Below are positions 26,922 to 34,270 of a stretch of 48,860 bases of DNA, piece by piece. The notes under the pieces were generated by a model. The model did not search any database. It saw nothing but the letters and a program-made list of their open reading frames with translations, and was not told where the DNA came from. Each line of letters opens with the position of its first letter. The first letter of the stretch is position 1. The position numbers were made by a program, and so were the translations under genes. This DNA comes from Bacteroidales bacterium. GTDB lineage: Bacteria > Bacteroidota > Bacteroidia > Bacteroidales > Paludibacteraceae. Location: NCBI GenBank assembly GCA_012517575.1, contig JAAYUQ010000081.1:1-48860 (forward strand). Reading direction: 5' to 3'.

Positions 26922-29900
26922 TTAGTTTTTTATTATGATATGGCCATAAGAATTTTTATCGGTGTTGATTTTTAGCAAATATAAACCTTTCCTTAAGTCG
27001 GAGAGAGAGATAACTAATTTTTTGTCATTGTAGGTTTTATTTTGAATAATTCTTCCGCTTAAATCCGTAACTAAAACTTTATTAATAATTTCAGATGCTG
27101 TTGATTCGATCGATATATAATCAGAAACAGGATTCGGATAAATTAATATGTTTTTATTGTTTACCACTGTTTCAACTCCGTTTGACAAACTGTTTGGATC
27201 TATCAGTTTCCATAATCCTCCAAGTTGTCCAAAGTCAGTATTTTGCCAAACGTTTTCACCTTCATTGGTAAATCCATCAACAATTTCGAGCATTAAGTCG
27301 CTATTTTTATTTATTAATTTTACAAAGTCATTTCCTGCGTCTTGTACAATAAACTTTTGACTATCGGAATAATCTCCTTCCGGGACGTTCGTTTTACCAA
27401 ATAATTTTAATTCTGCAAATTGAAGAACAGAACCGCTGTTACAGGTGATTTCTATTTTGAAATACGAATAACTTGCATCGGAATTTACGTTGAATGATTT
27501 CTCTTCAAACCTCTTGTCGAAAATAATTCCTGATTGTGAATCAATTTCCGTCCAATTTATTCCGTCGTTTGACCCTGAAATCGTCCAAGAAGACGGATCG
27601 CGTGCCGGTGCATCATTCGCTGAAGTCAGACAGTAACGGCCTAAAATATACGTTCCTGAAGATTTAAACTGTATCCATGCCTTATTGTGGAAAGTTATAT
27701 ATTTTGTTGCTGTATTTCTGTCAATCAATTTAGTAACATCTAATCCAGTGGGAGAATCAGAATACTGAGAAGTTATTTCACCACCATTTAAAATAATGTC
27801 ATACTCTTTTCCATCCCATTGCTCAACAAAAGATTTTGGCTCTTTACTTTGATGTACAATATTAAGATATTTTTCGCTCCCAATATTTTCAACGGTGTAA
27901 ACTCCCTTCCCCAAATGATTCAATCTGAATTTCTGGGAATCATTATTATTGTATGAACTTTGTATAATTAATGCATTGTTGGCTGTACTACTTCCTTCAA
28001 CATCAAGATACAATTGACTTTGTTTATTCTGAATTGCATAAACGCCTGATATGTTTTCTATTCCTTTTCTGCGAATAATCAATGATTTTGTCTGATTATC
28101 AAATGATTTTTCAGATAAATCAATCACACTGTTCTCAAATTCTTTCATTTCTCCCTGAAAATTATCTTCGGAATATAATTCAATCGCATAGCCACTATTC
28201 AAATTGAAAGAAGATAAAGCATTTGTTTCAAAGCCCAAACTCAACAAATCATTAGTCGTGTATTCTCCGGCATTCAATCCAATTCCTGTGCCTGAATAAT
28301 TGGCATGGGTATAAATTTTTGCAACGCCGCTTAAACAAGGCTCAATTCCAGTGGTTCCTCCAACACAATGACCGCATGTATCATAAAATGCGCTGCCATT
28401 TTCTACACCGGCACAATCTTTTGGATTTTTCGTATAAGGCGACATGGCAAGTAAGTCCACTTGAATGAATCTTGGACGATACCAATATTTGTCAACAAAT
28501 GAGGATGTTTCACATTCCTTGCAAAAGAACAGACAATAATTATAATTTGCTGAGAATGAAATGGCATATTTTCCGTTTGGTAATTTTCCATTAAAATTAG
28601 GCATGTAATACCAATAATTAGCACTTTTATCACCAACAGCAACCAGTTTTTTGTTGGTCCACGGTCCTTGTGGAGCAGGTGCAAATGAAACATAAACTTC
28701 AGGACTCATCAAAGGCATCGAAACATGAGCATAATTACCATTTTCCAAGCGGATAATTCCGTCGCTCATCATGTCATAAATTCTTGCTGTTTGTGTACTG
28801 TCTTTTGACCATTCTGTACCGTTCCAAAATTCCCAACTACCTTTTTTACCGCTTAAGTCTCCCAAATCAGCTCTGGCAACATGCATGTATCGTCCCCAAT
28901 TTCCCTCATTTTCAGTTTTGTACAGATAGATTTTGTTGTCTTCAACAAAAAAAGTTTCGTAAGCTCTACAAAAATTTTCCTGTTTTTCGACGCCTAAAAA
29001 TTCGAGTCCTGGATAAGTAAATTTTCCAATATAAGAGCGTCCTTCACCATAAACTTCAATTAAATAAATTTTAATCTGATTGTCTTCCATTATCGCATCA
29101 CCAACCCAAAATATATTTTTTACGCTTCCATCTGTGTTGTATATCACTGCATCATCAGGAACTCTGAAATATGCCCATTGTCCTCCCTGATTGGTTACGG
29201 GATAAGTTACAAGTGAGCCGTCGGTATTCTGAATGACTACAGCATTTCTCACAAACTGACCGACATCGACGAGGCGATTACTTTCGGGATGCATCACTCC
29301 ATAAAACGAATCGTTGAAGAACCACATTTTTCTTCCGTCCGGTAAATCATAGGAAACACTATTATCTCCTGCTACCCACATTTTTCCCTCTTTGTTGGGT
29401 CTATGATTGTAGTTCCAAACATAAGTGTTGTAAACGTCATAGCTTAAATTATTGAACTGATCAACCAGTTCAAGTCCGTCCAAAAAGTAGGTTGCTCCTC
29501 TACTTGTTGTTACGCTACATGGATTGGCCACTTTGACTTTTGTGAAATCATCTTGAAAATAAAAAGTGATGGTTAGCGCTTCGCCGGCTTTGGTTCGATC
29601 CAGTTTAAAAGGATAATAAAAAGCAGTATTTCCCTCGTGAAGTTCATATTGTATTCCATTTTGTTCTGCCCCATCTATCTGAACATACAATTTACTTTCT
29701 TCTGGACCTTTTGCCCAAAAATGTAATAAATAAAGAGAATCACAACCAACTGTAACGTGTGTTTTTGCATAAACTGAATTAGGAGTTTTTAAAGAATTAA
29801 TATCAACTCTTAAAGCAACATTGCCATCTGTTACATTGCTGCCTCGCTCCAACATAAACTCTGCCGAAGTACCCTCTCCAATATTATATTCCCAATCTAA

Positions 29901-31097
29901 ATTTAGACCGTATTCAAAACTTCCATTTCGCAGATAATTAGACGTTTGTCCCATAGGAGTATCGTCCCTTTTGAAAATAGAAGAAATTTGATAATTGGAT
30001 TTATTCACAGTAAATTGATACTGATTTTTTGAATCGAGTGAAACCGACACTCCATCAATAGTAAAAGACTCTAAAATAGAACACGAATAAGGATATACCG
30101 TAATTAATGCTTCATCTCCTATTGAAAAAATACTACTGTTGCCTGTTGTCAGATTTTCAACTTTAACTTTACAGAAAGTAGCATTTGTTGTAATTGTTGA
30201 CTGTATCGTGTTTGTCAAGTTTATATCATAGGAGATAACCATATTTGGAAAATTTGAATTTTCCAGATAAACACGTACAACTTCTCCTACGTGACTTGAA
30301 TCAAAGGTATAAATATTTCCTTCATTTTTTATTGGCTGGATTGACCATGATTTTATCCGGGTCCCATTTCCATTTTTTTCTAAAAGCTCTGTTAAATCAA
30401 CGGCATTGAAATACGAAGAAATTTTTCCCTGATTTTCGTACAAGAAAGTTGCAGTATTAGATAAATTCATTGAATTTTGCAGGTTTGAAATGGCAGAAAA
30501 AGTCAAATTGCAACCTGTGATATCGACATTTGTCAAATTTGTGCAATTTTTGATAGCTAAATTTTCAAGATGAGCATTATCTGCTATGGAAAATGTTTTC
30601 AATGGCATGATATTATGTCCATCAATTTCAATATTTGTAAAATCATTACCTGTTAAGTTGATGATTTCTAACCACGAAAGGTCATTTCTGTCCCAATAAT
30701 CGGAAAGGCTGCTAAAACCGGTAGGAATTTGGGTGTAATCGGCAGCAGATAAGCTGGGTTGAATCAACTTAATAGCTGTTCCACTTTTTTGTTTATATCC
30801 TTTATTTGCAAAATTCAAAGCATAAAATCCCCGCCAGTGATTATTGGTATTTGAATGGTCGAGATAAGTTGTAATAATATCTTCCGAAGTCAAAGTAATC
30901 CCATCTATAAGTTCCCAATCAGATTTGTTGGTGGTAGTTGGTATGGCCGGAGGAATATTTCCTGTACCTTGTTCAATTTTACTTAACAAATCATTTACTT
31001 GATTGACCCCTACTACCCATGTGCCGGCCAATAATTTTGAAATATTAAATAACAGCAAGCACAATAAGATAAGAATACTTTTTTTCATTTTATTCAA
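26922..31097 (-). CDS. Multimodular T9SS-secreted carbohydrate-active protein
   Basis: A 1391-aa secreted protein with many modules. In order: a signal peptide (1-24); a region with leucine-rich-repeat-like strands (about 140-200); a CBM4/9-like sandwich (about 388-546); a five-bladed propeller of DUF4185/DUF5005 type (about 550-890, with MWVAGDNSVSYDLPDGRKMW); a Cys-rich DCAGV...DTCGHCVGG linker (894-921); a beta/gamma-crystallin-like domain (about 925-1012); a ricin-type lectin half (about 1016-1098); an F5/8C discoidin domain (about 1100-1234); a second ricin half starting DSQKFIVQ (about 1246-1299); and a type A T9SS tail (1316-1391, ILIYPNPVSD). DUF4185 proteins include endo-arabinanases, but the substrate here is unknown. 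It is the first gene of the operon with GH2 copy B. Confidence 0.82.
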   Translation of the reverse strand: MNKMKKSILILLCLLLFNISKLLAGTWVVGVNQVNDLLSKIEQGTGNIPPAIPTTTNKSDWELIDGITLTSEDIITTYLDHSNTNNHWRGFYALNFANKGYKQKSGTAIKLIQPSLSAADYTQIPTGFSSLSDYWDRNDLSWLEIINLTGNDFTNIEIDGHNIMPLKTFSIADNAHLENLAIKNCTNLTNVDITGCNLTFSAISNLQNSMNLSNTATFLYENQGKISSYFNAVDLTELLEKNGNGTRIKSWSIQPIKNEGNIYTFDSSHVGEVVRVYLENSNFPNMVISYDINLTNTIQSTITTNATFCKVKVENLTTGNSSIFSIGDEALITVYPYSCSILESFTIDGVSVSLDSKNQYQFTVNKSNYQISSIFKRDDTPMGQTSNYLRNGSFEYGLNLDWEYNIGEGTSAEFMLERGSNVTDGNVALRVDINSLKTPNSVYAKTHVTVGCDSLYLLHFWAKGPEESKLYVQIDGAEQNGIQYELHEGNTAFYYPFKLDRTKAGEALTITFYFQDDFTKVKVANPCSVTTSRGATYFLDGLELVDQFNNLSYDVYNTYVWNYNHRPNKEGKMWVAGDNSVSYDLPDGRKMWFFNDSFYGVMHPESNRLVDVGQFVRNAVVIQNTDGSLVTYPVTNQGGQWAYFRVPDDAVIYNTDGSVKNIFWVGDAIMEDNQIKIYLIEVYGEGRSYIGKFTYPGLEFLGVEKQENFCRAYETFFVEDNKIYLYKTENEGNWGRYMHVARADLGDLSGKKGSWEFWNGTEWSKDSTQTARIYDMMSDGIIRLENGNYAHVSMPLMSPEVYVSFAPAPQGPWTNKKLVAVGDKSANYWYYMPNFNGKLPNGKYAISFSANYNYCLFFCKECETSSFVDKYWYRPRFIQVDLLAMSPYTKNPKDCAGVENGSAFYDTCGHCVGGTTGIEPCLSGVAKIYTHANYSGTGIGLNAGEYTTNDLLSLGFETNALSSFNLNSGYAIELYSEDNFQGEMKEFENSVIDLSEKSFDNQTKSLIIRRKGIENISGVYAIQNKQSQLYLDVEGSSTANNALIIQSSYNNNDSQKFRLNHLGKGVYTVENIGSEKYLNIVHQSKEPKSFVEQWDGKEYDIILNGGEITSQYSDSPTGLDVTKLIDRNTATKYITFHNKAWIQFKSSGTYILGRYCLTSANDAPARDPSSWTISGSNDGINWTEIDSQSGIIFDKRFEEKSFNVNSDASYSYFKIEITCNSGSVLQFAELKLFGKTNVPEGDYSDSQKFIVQDAGNDFVKLINKNSDLMLEIVDGFTNEGENVWQNTDFGQLGGLWKLIDPNSLSNGVETVVNNKNILIYPNPVSDYISIESTASEIINKVLVTDLSGRIIQNKTYNDKKLVISLSDLRKGLYLLKINTDKNSYGHIIIKN

Positions 31098-31491
31098 TTT
31101 TTTTAAATTAAAGCATGGAAAGGACTCACATTGGAGGTTTGCTTAAATTATGGGATTAATAAAATTCTACTTTTCAATCAATAAGACGGCTTACATTCAA
31201 AGAACCGCTAAAAATCAGAATTAAAAAGTTTATTTTTGGCTCGATAAGATATTTGTTTTAACAGTAACATTTTGCTTCAATTTTTTTTGGAACAAGTTTC
31301 TATTTGATTTAAAAAGTATTGTTGTATCTTTGCGAGATAGTATTACGATGTACAATATCTCCATAGGGACTGATGTGTTTATGGAAAAACATTACTATAA
31401 GTTTGTGTAGGCTGACATTAGACACTATTTTTTAGCTATTTGACAAAAACCTTCCTGTTTTTTATTTGAAATGTCGTAACTTTCGGACATA
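31098..31491. other. Divergent intergenic region
   Basis: These 394 bp separate the minus-strand secreted-protein operon from the plus-strand regulator gene. The region holds a good plus-strand promoter (31304-31332), an apparent leader of about 150 nt, a 20-codon frame in that leader (31348-31410) and a GAGATA/TATCTC inverted pair (31334-31339, 31356-31361). I could not pick out a convincing minus-strand -7 element. Confidence 0.6.
31304..31332 (+). promoter_or_regulatory. Promoter of the DUF6377 regulator gene
   Basis: A TTG at 31304-31306 is separated by 18 bases from TATCTTTG at 31325-31332, an excellent match to the Bacteroidota -33/-7 promoter (TTG and TAnnTTTG). Transcription would start near 31338, giving a leader of about 150 nt. 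A second, weaker element (TAACTTTC) lies close to the start codon. Confidence 0.65.
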
Positions 31492-33093
31492 ATGAAAAAT
31501 ATTTTTTCTATATTGTTATTATTAATACTCTTTCCAGCCATTGCCTTTGGAGAGACAAATAAAACCGATTCACTCTTAAAAGAGTTGGACAAGGTGATAT
31601 CTCAACGCGATTATTTCTTGAAAGTTAAGGAAGAGAAAATTACGGAACTTAAGCAAAAGAAGCAAAAAACTAAAACTCTTGAAGACCAAATTAATATTAA
31701 TCGGGAAATTATTGACGAATACAATAGCTTCATTTGTGATTCGGCGGAGCATTATATCAACCAAAATCTGGAAATAGCCAAAAAGCTGAACAACAAAGAG
31801 CTCATTCTCGAAAATTCTTTCCGTTTATCTTATATTTATTCTTTGTCGGGACTTTTTCTGCAAGCAGCCGATATATTTGATTCTATCAATTATGATGCTT
31901 TAACAACTGGTTATAAGGCATGGTATTGCTGGAACCGGATTCGATATTATGAAAATTTGATAAATTATACTGCTGACACCAAATTTTCCAAACAATATGA
32001 AAAAGAGAAGGAAAAATACAGGGAAAAAGTGATGGGTTTGCTGTACGATCAATCAGATGAATATAAAAAGGAACTGGCATGCAAATTGGAAACAGAAGGA
32101 CGATACGAAGAGGCAATAAATTTGCTGATACCAATTTTTCATAAACAGCAGCCCGAAACGCACGATTATGCAATGGCAGCTATGAATCTGGCAAAAGTGT
32201 ATAAGTTGGCGAAAAAATATGATGAAGAGGAATATTATTTAATTCTGGCAGCAACTACGGATATTAAATTGGCTGTTAAAGAAAATGAAGCATTGTTGTC
32301 ATTAGCGCTTAATTTATATAATAGAGGAGATGTAAATAGAGCTTATAATTATATCAGGGTGGCATTGGATGATGCTCTTTTCTACAATGCAAGATTCAAA
32401 AACTCTGTGATTGCACGAGTACAACCAATCATTGAAGATACTTATCTTCAAAAAATCAAGTATCAGCAGAAAATTCTTCGGCTTTATTCGATGCTGACCA
32501 GTGTATTGGTAATAGCGTTGGCATGTTTCCTGTTTTTTATTTACAAGCAAAACAAAGCGCTTACCAAAGCGCGTAAGGAATTACGCGAGGCCAATGATAA
32601 TCTTTTGCATCTGAATCAGAAATTGGACGAGGCCAATATTATTAAGGAACGTTATTTGGGCTATTTTATGAATCAGTGTTCAGTTTATATCAACAAGCTT
32701 GACATGTATCGAAAAAATGTTAATCTTAAAATTAAAACCGGGCAAATAGAAAGTTTGTATAAATCTTCCACTTCAGAATTGGAAAAAGAAATTGATTAAC
32801 TCCGTACCAATTTCGATACCGCTTTCTTAAAACTGTATCCCAATTTTGTATCTGAATTTAATTCTTTATTAAAACCGGAAGAAAGATACGAGCTCGAAGA
32901 TGGTCAACTGAATACAGAGCTTAGAATTTTTGCACTTATAAAACTGGGCATTACAGATGTTAGTCAAATAGCTGATTTCCTGCACTATTCGGTGCAAACC
33001 GTTTATAATTATAAAAGCAAGGTCAAGGGAAAATCAATTATTGAAAGCGACCTCTTTGAAGAAGAAGTGAAAAAAATCGGAAAACTTCATTAG
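31492..33093 (+). pseudogene. TPR/DUF6377 regulator with in-frame stop
   Basis: The N-terminal 435 codons encode a signal-peptide-like start (1-20), a DSLLKELDKVISQRD segment typical of DUF6377 proteins, TPR-like helices (about 70-320) and one membrane helix (about 335-357, LTSVLVIALACFLFFIY). A coiled coil and the start of the cytoplasmic DUF6377 domain follow. A TAA at 32797-32799 stops the frame, but the same frame continues to 33091-33093. That extension encodes the rest of the domain, including [17 protein letters not shown] and a LuxR-like helix-turn-helix ([20 protein letters not shown]). Read through, it would be 533 residues. Such proteins are taken to be membrane-bound regulators near glycan loci. 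The stop removes the DNA-binding part, unless it is a sequencing error. Confidence 0.82.
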
Positions 33094-33157
33094 TTTTTAT
33101 TCTAACCTATTTACCAAAGTATTATTTTAATACATATATAATTTATTGAATATAAAC

Positions 33158-33183
33158 ATTTTATATCAATATCGATATAAAAT
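33158..33183. repeat. 10-bp perfect inverted repeat, candidate operator
   Basis: ATTTTATATC (33158-33167) and GATATAAAAT (33174-33183) flank six bases. The dyad lies between the regulator gene and the ECF sigma promoter, about 50 bp upstream of the -7 element. It is A/T-rich, so chance is a real possibility. Confidence 0.3.
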
Positions 33184-33195
33184 CGTTTACTTGAG

Positions 33196-33224
33196 AGCTT
33201 ACTAACGAGTTTAGTAGGCTTTTT
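33196..33224 (+). terminator. Intrinsic terminator after the DUF6377 gene
   Basis: AGCTTACTAA (33196-33205) pairs with TTAGTAGGCT (33211-33220), including one G-U pair, around a five-base loop. TTTT and C follow. It lies about 100 bp past the TAG at 33091-33093, which suggests that the full-length frame, not the shorter one, is the natural transcription unit. Confidence 0.65.
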
Positions 33225-33231
33225 CTGTATC

Positions 33232-33239
33232 TATATTTG
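33232..33239 (+). promoter_or_regulatory. -7 element of the ECF sigma operon
   Basis: TATATTTG matches TAnnTTTG exactly and follows directly on the terminator of the upstream gene. No clear -33 TTG is present. It would give a leader of about 180 nt before the sigma gene, within a 330-bp gap that otherwise holds no gene. Confidence 0.4.
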
Positions 33240-33423
33240 TGAAGCAGCTTTTTTAGAAATTATTCATACTTAAAGCTTGATTTATTAATTAACCAGAAAA
33301 AACAGACAATACCATGAATAATTATCATACTTCATCATCAGTCATTAGTATTTCGCAATCTACTTTCCGGCTGTCTTTATCTTCAGTTTTATTGAGAATT
33401 TGCATCCTTAAATCCATTAAGCT

Positions 33424-33948
33424 ATGAATAAAAACTTCTCCGAAATTTACATGACATTTTATCCGCAATTGGTAAGATTTGCAACAGTGTTTGTCGTATA
33501 TGAAGAAGATGCAGAAAATATTGTTCAAGACTTATTTGTTAGTCTTTGGGAAAGAAACGAATCTTTTAACTCTATTGAGAATATCAACGCTTACATGTTT
33601 AAATTAGCCAAAAATAAATGTCTTGATTTTCTGAAACATAAAATGGTAAAAGATAAGTTTGTTGCCAAAGCGCAATTACTGTATGAACAGGAAATAGCCA
33701 TAAAGACGCAATCTTTGGAAGGTTTTAACGTAGAGCTTGCTTCAGAAGAAAAAGTAGAAAAAATTGTTTCAAAAGCGATTGATACCTTGCCCCCTAAATG
33801 TAAGGAAATATTTATTTTAAGTCGATACGAGGGACTGAAATACAAAGAAATTTCAGAACGATTAAATATTTCGGTTAATACCGTAGAAACGCAAATGTGT
33901 ATAGCCTTTAAAAAGCTTCGGCACAGTATTCATCAATTGCTGGATTAA
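33424..33948 (+). CDS. ECF sigma-70 factor (Bacteroidota type)
   Basis: This 174-aa extracytoplasmic-function sigma factor recruits RNA polymerase to a small set of promoters. Region 2 (about 8-75) contains FYPQLVRFATVFVVYEEDAENIVQDLFVSLWE. Region 4 (about 112-168) contains the helix-turn-helix LKYKEISERLNISVNTVETQ. No region 3 is present, as expected for the ECF class. In Bacteroidota such factors usually pair with a FecR-like anti-sigma factor and a TonB receptor. Here the next gene (79 bp on) is only a short anti-sigma-like protein and no SusC-type receptor is in view. The likely target is the glycoside hydrolase operon downstream. Confidence 0.92.
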   Translation: MNKNFSEIYMTFYPQLVRFATVFVVYEEDAENIVQDLFVSLWERNESFNSIENINAYMFKLAKNKCLDFLKHKMVKDKFVAKAQLLYEQEIAIKTQSLEGFNVELASEEKVEKIVSKAIDTLPPKCKEIFILSRYEGLKYKEISERLNISVNTVETQMCIAFKKLRHSIHQLLD

Positions 33949-34027
33949 TAAACTGTCTATCATTGTTTTTTTTCTCCATTTTTAATGGAACTATTGTTTG
34001 TAATCGTTCCTATATAAAAATAATCGA

Positions 34028-34270
34028 ATGATAGATTTGATCATAAAATATTTGAATGGGGAATTGACTCTCGAAGAAAAAGAACATTTTTTATCGTTGG
34101 TAGATGAAGATGAGGCTCTTAGAAATGAACTTGTAAAGTATCATCATTTATTTGCTTACGTTAGTTTGATATCAAGAAACAATAATCACGACAAAACCGA
34201 GAAAAAATTTCTGGAATTACTGAATGAAATTGAAAGGAGAAAAGAAAGAGATAAAAATGGTGAAATTTAG
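34028..34270 (+). CDS. Minimal anti-sigma-like protein
   Basis: An 80-aa acidic, helical protein starts MIDLIIKYLNGELTLEEKEH, a pattern like the cytoplasmic N-terminal part of Bacteroidota FecR-type anti-sigma factors (short helix, NGE, then a run of charged helices). It follows the ECF sigma gene by 79 bp, the normal place for its anti-sigma factor. A usual FecR anti-sigma continues into a membrane helix and a periplasmic FecR domain, about 300-350 residues in all. Here there is neither, and the 3' end overlaps the GH38 start by 14 bases. It could be a natural soluble anti-sigma factor or a truncated relic. The family assignment rests on position and one short pattern. Confidence 0.55.
   Translation: MIDLIIKYLNGELTLEEKEHFLSLVDEDEALRNELVKYHHLFAYVSLISRNNNHDKTEKKFLELLNEIERRKERDKNGEI

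Noticed and set aside
33325-33528. Minus-strand frame overlapping the sigma gene start
   Set aside because: It overlaps the conserved sigma region 2 and resembles nothing.
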